From Cladochytrium replicatum (Eukaryota > Chytridiomycota > Chytridiomycetes > Cladochytriales > Cladochytriaceae): a stretch of DNA of 64,000 bases. Made by a program: the position numbers and the translations under genes. Of the stretch, positions 1-10,690 are shown piece by piece. The stretch covers positions 744,001-808,000 of the forward strand of contig JAHLKD010000001.1 in NCBI GenBank assembly GCA_025526935.1, written 5' to 3'. The first letter of the stretch is position 1. The number at the start of each line of letters is the position of its first letter. The notes beneath the pieces are model-generated. The model did not search any database. It was not told the origin of the DNA and worked only from the letters and a program-made list of their open reading frames with translations.

Positions 1-520
1 GCAGTGACCTCTTGTGGTGTATTTTATAAAGGGAGACATTATTATTGGAAAATATTAAGTAACTACAGAGTGAAATGGGAAACCAGAAACCTTTTTTTCA
101 CCCAATCCCAAGCAAATAGCATAGTCCAAAAAACAACTCTATTACTCTATGAATTACCGAGTTTACTAGTAAGTAAATTTAAGAATGCAATACATGTACG
201 TGCTTTTGCAAGAAGACTATTTTGAACACGGAAAAGTTCAAGTTCCTCTAGAATGTAGTCGCAAATATCCCCGATATGGATACACTAGATACGAAGGCAG
301 GCAGAAAACTTAAGAAACCTGTTCATCAGGTGAGCATTTAGGTAGTACAGGTGAGCAGCATGATGATATTGATGAATGAACTTTGGGCCGCTCGATTGAC
401 AACCGTCTCGGTTCAACTGGAGATGCCCGATGGAAGTTCCCACAGATTTGCGAACATAGTTTGGATCACATCAAAATGTACCAACCAGACATCGAGCTAC
501 CATCCGCCAAGTAGACTCGA
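1..520. other. No gene supported
   Basis: Window edge to the exon-like stretch that follows. Short open frames occur on both strands but none shows a recognisable domain, convincing splice sites or coding-like composition. I see no tRNA or repeat here. Confidence 0.5.
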
Positions 521-691
521 TCACTCACAGTCATCAAATGACAGTCGTTGTTGCTGGGTGCCCTCAGATCGCTCAGCCGCGGATGCAACTTCGGCCTTGA
601 TCTTCTCCAGATGCTCCTCTCTCGCAATGGTGTATAAAACATTCTCAGAAGTGTCAGAGTCGTGAAACACCATAGTGTAGTTCTGGTTGTG
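521..691 (-). other. Possible exon of an unidentified gene
   Basis: On the minus strand a 3' splice-like TTTGTAG precedes an open stretch of about 55 codons containing the segments DSDTSENVLYTIAREEHLEKI and AERSEGTQQQRLSFDDC. It is hydrophilic and helix-prone. It ends in a GTGAGT-like donor followed by an in-frame TGA. A second coding-like stretch lies just upstream on the same strand (about 720-785), but I could not join the two in frame with a reasonable intron. No family is recognised. It could be a real gene end, a relic or chance. Confidence 0.28.
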
Positions 692-1581
692 CTACAAATA
701 GCTGCCATTGAAAATTACTGCAAGTCAGGGAGAATTTTACTTCGTGCGTGTTGACGCTCTTGATCGATATCTGCGATTTCTTGAGGACTACAGTGAGAAA
801 CATGAATCGAAAAGGTGGTGATCCAAGTGATGTCCTTACGTGGAGAGGCTCGCACGCGTGGGGAGGAATAGGCGTTGTCATTCTTGTTGTATTCAATAGA
901 AACTTATTCTGGAGATACGCGATTTGTGTTCTGGAGAGGGGTGATTTATGTGTGCGATTGACATCACCACGTACAATGTCTCCCCTAATTTCGACGTGCC
1001 TCGCTCATGGATCTGATTTTTGGAGAACCAATCCCAACGACAGGTGCCCGTGACCATGGGATCACCTCTGGAGAAGCACAGCACATTTAAGAGCTTCAGT
1101 AAGTTGTTAGATTTAAGATCTTTCGGAGTTTTCTGTTATTTGCTAGGAGACTGGAAGGTAAAGAAAGAAAAGAAATACATCCAGGGGACACGAAGTATAT
1201 TTGGAAGAGTACAGCAGGGGTTTGGTGCATCCCCCTAAAAAAATTAAAGTCCATGAAAGTGTAACCAAACAAAGCTGAAAAGAAAAACATAAAGTAGGTG
1301 ACCAAAAGAAAGGGGGCAAAGGAAACGAACAGAGGGGCAATTTAGAGAAGAACAAGTATGATTCGAATCCGAGGTTTGAAGAAGTTGATATGAGAATGCA
1401 CTGGCCGACCAAGTTTTAATGGAGGTGATGGAGAATGCGGGTTGAAAAATTAGAAACAAAGTGTGCAGTAGTCCCAAAATCCATTATCTTCATTCCGCAA
1501 GGGCCCCAACCATTTCCTCAATGTCCAGATAGCGGAGGCACCTGCTTTTGTACACAGCATCCTCTGTGAGTGGCATCTTCC
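692..1581. other. Intergenic; 3' flank of CCR4
   Basis: No gene is supported. The segment is AT-rich and probably includes the 3' UTR of the minus-strand CCR4 gene. Confidence 0.4.
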
Positions 1582-4030
1582 TTACTTAAATCGAACAGGT
1601 CTTGCGCCTCCGCTGCCATGTCCAGGCGGTACGTTTGGCTTCAACCGTAGCTGTACGACAAGCGGGATATGGTCCGATGGATGATGCCAGTTCGGAAATC
1701 CAACCACCTTTGAGAGATACTCGGAATCTACTGCCCCCAAGAGTCCAGTCACGTTCATTGCCGTTGTGTTGAACCATATATAGTCGATCGTTCCCTTGAA
1801 TGTTGGAGTGAAATTGGTGAAGTTGAGTTCGTTGATGTGGGCGTAGGCTGATTTCAGAGACATTTTGTGCGCTATCCCTGGGCCAACATTTGCTTCGGAA
1901 GACGACGCTCCATCAATCCGGATACCACTCGAGTCGGCAGATGGTGGATCATCAGTCGCTGATATCGTTGTGCCATTTGGACTCGATTCCGCCCTACCCT
2001 CAGAGGTCAAAAACGAATTGTAGGTGATTCCCATAAAATCTTGGTGATCCAGAGGAACAAATCCGTTCGACAAATATTCGTAAACCCCTGAATTTGGTAG
2101 AGAGTTGAAATCACCGCAGACGATCAGCGGAAGTCGCAATGGGTTGGAGGCAAGGTGGCCGTTTGCTGGGCCTTTCGATGACGCAGCCGCTTGCTGTACA
2201 AGCCTTTGAACCTCGTCGAGCAGCATTGTGGTCTGGACCACTTTCACATCATTGTAAACTGGATCCCAATGCAAATGAGCGTTTGCCACCATAAGCCTAG
2301 CTCCAGTTTCTTTGCTTTCCAGCAACGCGACGACCGCAATGTTGTCTTTAACCATGACGCGGTTCAAAATTTCCTCCTTCCCTCGAAATTCAGGTCGCTG
2401 CATCGCTATCCGTTGGAATTCAATCAAGTGCTTTTCGATCAACGTAAACCTGCGAAAATTATTTAAATATGGCCCAACACAATTGCCAAAACCAAACGTA
2501 CTTTGAGCTCTTGAAAAATATAGCACATCCATCAACGGATCTTCGCTCTGCATCATTCATTGTAAGTGCACGAGATTTTGGGAAAAAGACGCTATCGTAA
2601 TCCCCTTGCTGTCGAAGTTGTTCATGGAAATATTCCTCATATTGCGATGTCTCAACTTCCTGTACAAGAAACATGAGACAAACCCGGACAAAATGGAAAA
2701 AATGCTACCTGCAAGCAACAGATATCAGGACTGTACGTGAGAATCTCCTGTAAAAGAAGGTCCTTCCGGTAATCCCATGCTAGTGCCCATGACGGAGTGT
2801 AGGCGTACGTCAGGGACGTTGCATACTTTTCGCTGAGCATGTTGTAACACATTATTGTGAAAGTATCTGGCAGATAGCAGATATTAAGACCTCAACTGCA
2901 AACCAAAGTAGAACTATATTACCTGCTGTGTGTGTCCCAGGCGGGGCTTCTTCCTCGAGCGTAATCCACTCTCGCTCCGGTGGCGATGGAGAAACTGCAT
3001 AATAATTCAGACGACTGATTCACTCAGCGCTCAACTCAAGATTACCTGGGCAGTTATCCCTCAAATAAGAAATTACAGCTGCCGTCCCGTCCTTTTGAAT
3101 GATGGACAAGAATGGTTCGGAGAGCGGATTTCCTTCGAGACCAAAGGTTTCTAATTGGTACAAGAAACCCAATTCACCAGGCAGAACTGTAATCTGATTG
3201 TCGAATAGCAGAAATTCTCGCAAGTTGGTGAGGAGGCCCATTTCCGGAGGAATCGAACTTATGCGGTTCGCCGATAAATCCAGCACAACCATATTTCTCA
3301 GGAGCGACATCTCAATAGGAACAAACGAAAGGAGGTTGTAGCTGAGGTAAACCGTTGTCAGAAAGCTGTACTGGAACAACTCCTTCGAAACGTTCTTCAT
3401 CTTCATTCCTCCAAGGTCCAATACGGTCCACTGTGAGGGTCGATCTGACGGGTTGATCGTTATGCCGTTAACCGTGACGCTAGAAACGGGAGTTACATAG
3501 GTGTTCCCATTGGCGTGACTCCCCGCCGTTAATCCCGCCCTCCGCGTTGCTGTTGCTGCAACACTCGCATGATGGTGTGGCATTGATGCTTGCCTCGAAA
3601 GCTGCTGTTGCTCTAGTTGTTTTTGGTGATGTGGACCTGCCGCAGTAACTGGTTGGCTGGTGACAGTTGCAATCGGCATCCCATTTGTAAGACCCGACGT
3701 AACCGGAATTGCATTCATCGAAAGCTGATAACTCGTTGTCATCATTCCTGGTGCAATTGAGTGGTTCAACGGATGAGCGACATTTGATGGAAGTACTCCA
3801 GCAGCAATCTTGTTGGCAAAGTGAAGCGGCTGTGCTCCGTAACGACTGGCTGACGCAGTGTACACCTGATTTGAGTGTTGTGCTGCTGCATTGTACGCAC
3901 TCATCGATGGGGATGCTGGTACTGGTGACCCATTCGTAAGCCCTGGTGATCCTGGGTTGTTGTATGCGAAATACGGTTGTGCTGCCATGTGGTAGTATGG
4001 ATTTAAAGTATCCAAATCTTTGTCCGTCAT
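1582..4030 (-). CDS. CCR4: CCR4 deadenylase (CCR4-NOT catalytic subunit)
   Basis: Mg-dependent poly(A) 3' exoribonuclease that shortens mRNA tails as part of the CCR4-NOT complex. Five exons: 4030-3046, 2994-2923, 2866-2709, 2659-2502, 2449-1582 (746 aa). Residues 1-200 are low-complexity, rich in Ala, His and Gln. A leucine-rich repeat block follows (about 205-320, repeats such as LLRNMVVLDLSANRISSIP), the region that binds the CAF1/POP2 subunit in known orthologues. The rest is an exonuclease-endonuclease-phosphatase domain: YNMLSEKY, then catalytic Glu in CCLQEVE (split by an intron), CGDFNSLPNSG and the terminal SDHIPL histidine. The LRR plus EEP order is diagnostic of fungal Ccr4. The start is the first ATG of the open frame. 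All phases agree and no key residue is missing. Confidence 0.95.
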
Positions 4031-5302
4031 GCTCGACCAGCTTTCCGGCCCACTTCAAGGAACTCGAGCAAAAGTGTCGATGAATGTCAGGCGTCAAATG
4101 ATGTCCAACCTTCTCAAAAAATTGGAAGGAAGAACAGTATTGATATAGAACAGTTCCACGGCGAGAAAAATAAGATATCAAATAGATATAGTCCAATTGT
4201 GTGCAAGTCTCCGTTGTGGTGGATTCTGAAGTATATCAGCTCCCATGCCAAGCAATTTTAGGCACCTATGCTCCGATCGTCTGCGAATGCAGCCTGCTTT
4301 GAAAACAACCGACTGTGAAGGCTATATATGATGACAGTAAAATAAGATCAAAATGAAACGAATGTTGGTATCGAAGGAGATTTGAGACTAGAGATTTTCC
4401 ACCTTTTCAGGATGCTGAGTGATTCTAAGAGCTGCAGCTGTTGTGAGGCAGTGAACTTGTGCAGTGGGTTGGGTTCGCAATGAATAGCTTGCTGGTCCAG
4501 GTCCGCGGAGAGGGTTTGGATTGTATTGGGGTGCTTCCAATGCAATTCGGTTCGATTCTTGTAGTAGAGTCTTACGTCTGCCGGGCACAAGAGTTTGGCA
4601 GGGCACAAAGGACTCTTGTGTTCAGCTTCAGTTGTGATGATTGGCGATGTTTCAAATGCCAAGCCACCAAAAGTCCCACTGGAGCATTTTGACAGTAACA
4701 CGAAAAGAAAAGCATTCCTTTCATTCATTTAAAGCTAGATCTTGTATTTTTGTGCGCCACCATTTTAAGTTTCATGGCTTCTCCAACTGTTTTTCTTGGC
4801 ATCAACCATCATCAGGGAATTTTTGCCCTCTTTCCAACCCAAGAAAAAATCATGGGCTCATGCAATATGAGGCAAAGTGTGTGATTTTGCTTAAATCGCA
4901 CGAAATGGTTCCCAAATTTTCACTTGTCCCATTTGTTGAGTGTTCAACTTGGATTCTGGAGAGCTCGAGGCTAAAGCCACCTGTCCACTTTCAGCTCTGA
5001 TCATTCCGAGTCCACAAAACAACTTTTTGTAATGGATCAATTTCTGCGCATTCTTAGCCTTTCAACTGCCCATTCGCAAGAAAATCATTGACTGTGTTAA
5101 ATTCTGTGTACTCTTGGAGGGTTCACTCATTATTTTGCACAGTGGATTTCTCTTGGGCTTGAGAGTTTTTCATGCTATTGCTTGATTTATGTTTGGGCTG
5201 CCATGCTTTTTATTTTCTTTATTGTCATTGTTTAATTTTCATGGCGGTCTGTGTGAATTTCTGTGTGGGAATATTTAGGTTGGTGTGAGAGTGGTTCCTT
5301 GA
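4031..5302. other. Promoter side of CCR4, then gene-free
   Basis: Contains the upstream region of CCR4. A 126-codon minus frame at 4348-4728 has no recognisable domain and no splice support, so I do not call it. Nothing else is seen. Confidence 0.4.
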
Positions 5303-5436
5303 GATAGTGGAACAAACCAGACGCTCACACACTACAGGTATAAAGAAGGGAGACAGTGGAACAAACCAAACACTCACACACTACAGGTATAAATAAGGGA
5401 GACAGTGGAACAAACCAAAAACTCACACACCACAGT
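5303..5436. repeat. 49-bp tandem repeat, 2.7 copies
   Basis: Units start at 5303, 5352 and 5401. Each begins GAYAGTGGAACAAACC and the complete ones end TACAGGTATAAAKAAGGGA. The units differ at a few positions, so the array is not recent. There are no unique spacers and no neighbouring cas-like genes. Confidence 0.85.
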
Positions 5437-5526
5437 CCTGGTTAGGGCAATCCCAGCCTCCTATTGGCTTAAGAGAGCTTTGTGCAACAAGGGACCTTTT
5501 GCATTTGACACCGACCCAATCCACAA

Positions 5527-5592
5527 CTTGTGCTAGCTAAGTACAGCTTAGAATTGCCCTACCGCTGCTAGGAAACTATCTTGGCTTTTAAC
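5527..5592. repeat. Dispersed repeat, copy also at 8104-8165
   Basis: A block starting TTGTGCTAGCT and containing GCCCTACCGCTGC recurs diverged at 8104-8165 in the same orientation. Both copies reach a TTTTTAAC-like end. The 5527 copy runs into the LTR start a few bases later, suggesting that the LTR inserted into this repeat. Confidence 0.6.
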
Positions 5593-5599
5593 AGACAGA

Positions 5600-6092
5600 T
5601 GTTGTGGTGAATTGGCGTAATTGTAGTATGGTATACTTCATTGTACAATGGTTGAGTAGAGTCGATCCTGAGACTCATACACGCCGTCAACCATCGTGTG
5701 TCTTTTTTTAAAATTTCTATTAAGTACAGCTTCCATTACTAATCTACTGTTCCCAATAAGTAGATATTACTCTTTGATTACTTAATGATGCTTCAATCAG
5801 ATAATGGATGGATTCTTTGTCCCCAATTAGGAACAATGAATTAGTGACACCTAAAATAAGTTATCACCATATGTGGTAACATCATAGAAAACACATAGGT
5901 ACCATCATAAATAGATATTACTCTTCCCGAGTAAACAATTGTTACCAGCTTCACATTTATATCGACAGGTCTCTCTGCATCTGGCATTGAGAACTCCTGA
6001 ACGTCTCCAGTCTATCTTTTATGTTGTAGTGTGTTTTGCTTATAGTTGTTAAAGTGACTGCAATAGAGTCCAGTAACTTGTATAATCCAACA
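5600..6092 (+). mobile_element. Probable solo LTR
   Basis: About 493 bp that begins TGTTG and ends CAACA, the short inverted repeat usual for LTR-retrotransposon ends. Its first about 225 bp recur diverged at 6312-6548. No gag, protease, integrase or RT frame lies between or beside them, so these look like solo or truncated LTRs. I did not find a clean 5-bp target duplication, so exact ends are uncertain. Confidence 0.5.
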
Positions 6093-6311
6093 CACCGACA
6101 CAGTCCTTTTACAATGCAAGTGTTGCTGACTGAGCTGTTAAGGGCAACAATTGAGGGTCAACTAAGTTCAGCGACTCTTTATCTTAAACAAGATTAACTG
6201 ATTAACTGAAGCATCTTACAAAAGACTCATCCATGTCATTTCTCTGGTCAATTCATTGTCAGTGCAATCAGTTCTGCTTCTGATGAAGATAGAGTAATGA
6301 TCTGTGTGGAA

Positions 6312-6548
6312 TGTTGTGGTGAATTAGAACATTGTGGTGAATTGGCATAGTTGGAATACGGATACTCCATTCGAACGTGATTAAGTGGAGTCAATCCTGA
6401 GACTCATACACGTCATTCAATCATTGTTGCATACTCTTATATATTAGTATGGCTTGATTACTAATCTACTGTTCCCAATAAATAAATATTAGTGTGATTA
6501 CTAAACAGTGCTTCAATCAGACAATGGATTCTTTGTTCCTAAATGGGA
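6312..6548 (+). mobile_element. Truncated LTR copy
   Basis: Matches the first part of the LTR at 5600, including TGTGGTGAATTGGC, the GATCCTGAGACTCATACACG-like stretch and ACTAATCTACTGTTCCCAAT. It stops where similarity to the 5600 copy ends near the AATGGATTCTTTG block. It has a small internal duplication of TGTGGTGAATT at its start. Confidence 0.5.
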
Positions 6549-6639
6549 CCAAAGAATACCCTTGGACTGATGTAACACCCCTTGCATTGCTTAGCCTGGA
6601 GCAGCACCGTTGGACGGCTATTCTTTGGTGAAAGAGGTC

Positions 6640-6945
6640 ATCCAATCAGTTCATCAGGAGTGGTTGGCAAAGGACGTAACCAGCGGTGGATGGGACTCTG
6701 ACAATATGAACCAGATACAGAAGCTGATTTGGGGCTGTTCCACCTTTCAACTTGTGATTGTTTAGTGGAGTTTTATTCATCTTCACTATCGATAGTGTTT
6801 GTAACTATCACATTGTCCATATAGACATAAAGTGTTCATGTAAATATCAAGCGTGTTCTAACTCAAGCTCAATCACTCCTCTCCTGAGCAGCAAAAACCG
6901 AGTGGGTCAGGGTCGGGTACGGGTTTCAACCACTTCTGGTCCACC
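6640..6945 (+). pseudogene. Truncated copy of the coiled-coil element gene
   Basis: Plus-strand relic of the 3' end of the gene at 17642-19299, which lies on the opposite strand. It carries the last 30 or so codons (KDVTSGGWDSDNMNQIQKL in one frame) with a frameshift near the stop, then the shared 3' flank. It ends in a GGGTCAGGGTCGGGTACGGG module at 6904-6923 and the short tail to 6945. Everything upstream in the gene is missing. This shows that gene end, flank and GGGTC module travel together. Confidence 0.75.
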
Positions 6946-6962
6946 AAACTATATACCAAAAG

Positions 6963-7121
6963 ATGGCAAAAACAGTGAAGCAAAATGAGATGGAGCTTTA
7001 CGATAGGCATAAGGAGTTTGTTAAAGGGCTGATTGTTGGTTCGCCTTCAAAAGTATCAATAACTGCTGGGAGTTGGACATGGAAGAACCAGATTTCTTCT
7101 CTTGGAATTACTGCCCACTAA
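6963..7121 (+). CDS. Small ORF between two GGGTC modules
   Basis: ATG to TAA, 52 codons, beginning MAKTVKQNEMELYDRHKEF. It is hydrophilic and helix-prone at the start, with Trp residues near the end (SWTWKNQ). It fills exactly the space between the truncated coiled-coil copy and the inverted GGGTC module. The stop overlaps the TAAGG that begins that module. No family is recognised. It may be the 5' end of another transposon gene or chance. Confidence 0.3.
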   Translation: MAKTVKQNEMELYDRHKEFVKGLIVGSPSKVSITAGSWTWKNQISSLGITAH

Positions 7122-7216
7122 GGTTTGGCAGGTCCGGCTCAGGTCCGGGCTTCAGAGGCGACCGAATTAAACCCTTATTTTGGGTCGTGTTTGTCCGGCA
7201 CCTGCCAGGTCACAGA
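7120..7216. repeat. GGGTC-rich module, inverted relative to 6904-6945
   Basis: Begins AAGGTTTGGCAGGTCCGG and continues through GGTCGTGTTTGTCCGGCACC to CCAGGTCAC. It aligns base for base, diverged, with plus-strand 17343-17440. The 6904-6945 segment is in the opposite orientation. Together they bracket the small ORF at 6963. Confidence 0.65.
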
Positions 7217-7904
7217 CTAGTAGGAGTGGTATACGAAACGTCGACATTCTTGGAATTACATCAGACTTAAATAATAAGTCCAATTCTTAAAAACACCAAT
7301 GAAATTCCGGCCATTGATTGAGCTCCACAGATTGTCAAAATGTTGGACACATCCAAACTCTGATAACGCTAAGGGTTATCTATGGACTTTGATGACAAAT
7401 TATCTGGAGTAGATGAAGCGAAGCTTCTGTTCCAAACACGTCATCTAGGAGGGATCCAGTAGCAAAAATGCGACTCTCTTCTGCCAAAGAGGATTGCTGT
7501 GAAATGAGGTCAGAACAATTACTGTGTCCCTAAGATTGTAATCTACTTACCTCTTGAAAATTATTGTCTTCAGTCTGAATTGAGACGTTGGCAACAGACA
7601 GGAACCTCCTAGTTCTGACTGATCTAAACCGTCAAACTCCAGCGTCTGCTTCCGCAGTTGAGGATTTCGTACTAGAGGCTCCTGTCCAATGGGCTTGTTA
7701 AAAACTAGATATCAGACTGTTCGCTATATGGGTTATCCTTTGGGTTGTCTTTTTTCTCTTTGATCTGAGAGTTTTTTGTCAATCCCTCTTCGTTCTTATT
7801 TAAGGACTTGTATTTCATGTATTTAATTCCATGTTTGGCAGGTTCTGTGTGGAGTGATGGTGGCATTTAGTGGGGAATGTGGTGTGGCTTGGTCCTTTGA
7901 GTTG
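7217..7904. other. No gene supported
   Basis: AT-rich sequence with no open frame of note and no recognised repeat. Confidence 0.4.
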
Positions 7905-7993
7905 ATGTGACCAATGTCTTTGACCACAGGTATGCCCACAGGCACTGTTCACTTGAATATAGGAGTTCATGTGACCAATGTCTTTGACCACAG
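7905..7993. repeat. 25-bp direct repeat pair, 64 bp apart
   Basis: ATGTGACCAATGTCTTTGAC and its continuation CACAG occur at 7905-7929 and 7969-7993. The segment between is unique. The downstream block 8104-8165 is the dispersed repeat also at 5527. Confidence 0.6.
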
Positions 7994-8258
7994 CATTCCC
8001 TGGTTGCCTGACCAGCTTGGTAGTGTACAGCCTGTCGGAGTATTAGGCATATACACACCTGGGAGAACAGGTACTGGGCCAAGAGACGGAACCTGGAGCT
8101 GTTGTGCTAGCTACAGTACAGCTAAAGACGCCCTACCGCTGCCAGGAGAAGCCCTTGGTTTTTAACAACGTAGTTGCGCATTTCCTCGCGTAAGAAGATT
8201 CTTTCTGAACTTATACAGTTCTGCTTGCTTTCAGATTGGTTTCTTCCTGGGAAGTCAA

Positions 8259-8332
8259 TGCTCCATACAGGGATCGAACCTGTGACCTTGGCGTTATTAG
8301 CACCACGCTCTAACCAACTGAGCTAATAGAGC
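8259..8332 (-). tRNA. tRNA-Ile (AAU)
   Basis: Intron-less 74-nt tRNA. The acceptor stem pairs GCTCTAT (5') with ATGGAGC (3'), followed by discriminator A. The D arm contains TAGCTCAGTTGGTTAGAGC, the anticodon loop CTAATAA gives AAT, and the T arm has GGTTCGATCC. All stems pair and box A and box B promoter sequences are intact, so it should be functional. The CCA is not encoded. A tRNA-like relic abuts its 5' end and a LINE starts about 90 bp further on. Confidence 0.93.
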
Positions 8333-8410
8333 TCTTCACAGATTTGAACTGGGGACCTATTGCTGACTTTCACATTACAGCCAATCGCTACTGCCAACTA
8401 AGCTAAAGCC
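8330..8410 (-). pseudogene. tRNA-like relic abutting tRNA-Ile
   Basis: The minus strand reads GGCTTTAGCTTAGTTGGCAG, then a D-arm-like stretch, an anticodon region with CTGTAAT (GTA, Tyr-like), and a T arm with AGTTCAAATC. The ends pair 6 of 7 as GGCTTTA/AAGAGCT, counting wobbles. The anticodon loop is several bases too long, and its 3' end overlaps the tRNA-Ile by 3 nt. It may be a decayed tRNA, a tRNA with a tiny intron or a tRNA-derived SINE head. Confidence 0.4.
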
Positions 8411-8420
8411 GGTTGTATTT

Positions 8421-8421
<1 letters not shown>

Positions 8422-8498
<77 letters not shown>

Positions 8499-8515
8499 TC
8501 TCTCTCTCTCTCACT
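8422..8515. repeat. (TC)n microsatellite at LINE 5' end
   Basis: Nearly pure TC dinucleotide run with two CAC interruptions. It ends 7 bp before the first ATG of the LINE. A shorter run sits at the same place in the second LINE, so it is either the element's 5' UTR or its target. Confidence 0.9.
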
Positions 8516-8522
8516 CAAATCA

Positions 8523-10279
8523 ATGCCGCCTCCCAGCGCTCCGCATGCGCAGCCGCCTGATGCGCCGCATGCCGCGCCGCCCGCCGCACCCCCCGCTGTG
8601 CCCCCTGATGGACTTTCTGGTGGCACCGTGATTTTTGAGGCCCGTTCACACCCCCGTGCCTCCTCTGTTGAAAATTCCGCTCCACAGCTTCCATTCTCCG
8701 CTCCTGCCTCTCCAATTCACTGGGCCGATGATGTGAATATGGGGGAGGATGAAAATGCCGAATCACGTGACTTCCGATCACGTGACCGACGCGCCAAAAG
8801 ACCTGCTGAACATGAATTGCCCCGTGGTCGCTCCCGTTCTCGTTCCCGATCACATCTGCTGGGTGTCCGGGTTCTTGCTGCTGTGGCTGCTCCCTCGAGT
8901 GTTGCATCTCTGGCCGATCTCCGTGTCGTTCTCACTCAGATGCGATCTGTTTGTGCAACCTTTGATCCGTTGGCGATGCTGGATCCTATGCTTGCACATT
9001 TGCCGAGGGACACTCCTGCTGAATTTTTTAGTGTTTGTCGTGATATGGCCGAGGATCTGGTGGGTCGCTTTGGGAGGCCGCTGCCTTCGCCTTCACCTCC
9101 GGTTGCCCCTGTCTCCCTCCATGATGATGTGGCTGCGCCTGTGTGCCTTCCCCTAGACAACTGCATGGTAATCCTTCAATTCAGGACAATCTTGGGAACT
9201 CTGGTGCTCCTGGCCCTCGCCCCCCGTCTAGTCGACCTGCCCCACGTGGACCTCGTGGTCCACGCACTTATGCCGCTGCTGCTGCCAATGCCCGTGCCCG
9301 TGTGCTTGAGAGTCTCCCCACACTGAGTGCTGAATCTCGTACAGAAGCTGTCAGGACTGCCCTTGCTGGTCGTGACCCCACTTCGAATGTCAGCCTTCGT
9401 GGCCCTCGGCCTGTCGTATTCTATCCTCCGACCTCTCCGCTGCTGGTCTCCCCACCTGCTGATCTTCAGGCCCGTGTGGATGATTTGACCACTGTGTACA
9501 TCAAGGACATCATGAGACAGCGGCTCGGCTTTGTGCGGACCATGCTGAGGGCTCTCTTGGGCGATGAGGTGGTGCGTGGTATCCGCCACATCAGTTTCGT
9601 TGGTCGCAACATTGCTTCCTTTATCTGTATTCGCTCAACCGCAATTGCTCTCCGTGCGCACTTCTCCACCCAGGAAGCTTCCACTGACGAATCAAACCCT
9701 GACTTTCTTCGCCGAGCCTCTACTCTGCCTTTGGAGCAGCGGGAGGCTGCGGTCAGGGAAGTTGTCCACAAGAGATATGCACATATCCTCAGTTCAGTTA
9801 CTGATCCTGCTATTTTCCTGTATGTCCGTGGTCAGCTCCCCATGGATGCTCAGGAAACTGTGCTGGACAGTGCCCCGTGGGATTGCGCGTCAGCCTCGCT
9901 CAACCCATCTTCGTCAATGATTAGTGTTCGAGTTGGTACCTTCAACTGTCGCAATTTGAGCTTTGGAGTTCTTGATTCACTGTTTCGCTTTATGCGCGCA
10001 AATCACATTGTTTTTCTGCTCCTGACTGAAACACACCTTTTTCCTTTAGACCCGCTGCCTTCTCCAGATTTGATTTTTGACACTCGTTTTTCTCCTGGGT
10101 CATCGGGTACACGACGGGCTGGTGTGGGAGTCTTGATCAATCGCAGTCTTTGTAGAGCTTCTGATTTCCGTCTCGTTTCTAGTTATGGTGGCACCTCTCT
10201 ATGGTTTACATTTCGTGGGCTTTTCGGTTGGAGGGTATTATTTGCCTCCATGTGGTATTGCTCAGGACCCCTTCCTTGA
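8523..10279 (+). pseudogene. LINE copy 1 ORF1 and start of endonuclease
   Basis: The frame from ATG 8523 begins MPPPSAPHAQPPDAPHAAPP (Pro/Ala-rich) and carries an Arg/Ser stretch (RGRSRSRSRSH). Near 9150 the coherent reading shifts to another frame, which continues with PRTYAAAAANARARVLESLP and conserved blocks shared with copy 2 (EQREAAVREVVHKRYAHIL; compare copy 2 QVAVAKAVHKRFAHLL). From about 9930 the sequence enters an endonuclease start (VGTFNCRN, LLTETHL). No zinc knuckle is seen in ORF1. The nucleic-acid-binding role is inferred from family practice. Confidence 0.7.
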
Positions 10280-10690
10280 AGAGTTTATTGCTTCACTTCC
10301 TCAACATGTCCCGTCGTCTCCGTGCCCTGTTCTTTTGTTGGGCGATTTCAATGCCCGTTTTTTAGCTACTGGTGATCATTCTTCAAATCGTAGGGGTAGG
10401 TTGTTTGAGCAATTTATTTCTGCCGCTAGTTTCTCTCTAGTTAAGCACCCTTCCTGTCATAACCCCACATTTTCTTCTCGCAATGGTGACTCCATTATCG
10501 ATTTGTTGTTTGTCAATCCTCTGCTTCAATGTGATCCTATTTCTTACATAGTTCATAGTCGTCTAGCCGACGGCGAGTTTATGCCTTGGGCTTCTGACCA
10601 TTTTCCGGTTACAGCTGTTTTTTCTTTGCTCCTCCCAATGCCAGCGCTCCCTCTGCTGCACCCCCCCACAAGCGCTGGGCTGCTCATCTG
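10185..10690 (+). pseudogene. LINE copy 1 endonuclease domain, second part
   Basis: In a new frame after the 10225 shift: VGGYYLPPCG, then VLLLGDFNARF and ASDHFPVTAVF, the hallmark Asp/Asn and Asp-His residues of exonuclease-endonuclease-phosphatase folds. In LINEs this domain nicks the target. All expected catalytic motifs are present across the two fragments. The frame ends downstream of a C7 run near 10662-10669, where the RT frame takes over. Confidence 0.8.

Noticed and set aside
3480-4196. 238-codon minus frame overlapping the CCR4 start
   Set aside because: It is a shadow of the repeat-rich CCR4 N-terminus in another frame; no domain and no own start context.
4348-4728. 126-codon minus frame, possibly gag-like
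   Set aside because: No zinc knuckle, no partner frames, no splice support; likely chance or old repeat.
5303-5436. CRISPR-like repeat
   Set aside because: Units abut directly without unique spacers, and this is a eukaryotic genome; plain tandem repeat.
8375-8631. Frames through the (TC)n tract on both strands
   Set aside because: Low-complexity translations of a dinucleotide repeat (poly Arg-Glu or Ser-Leu).
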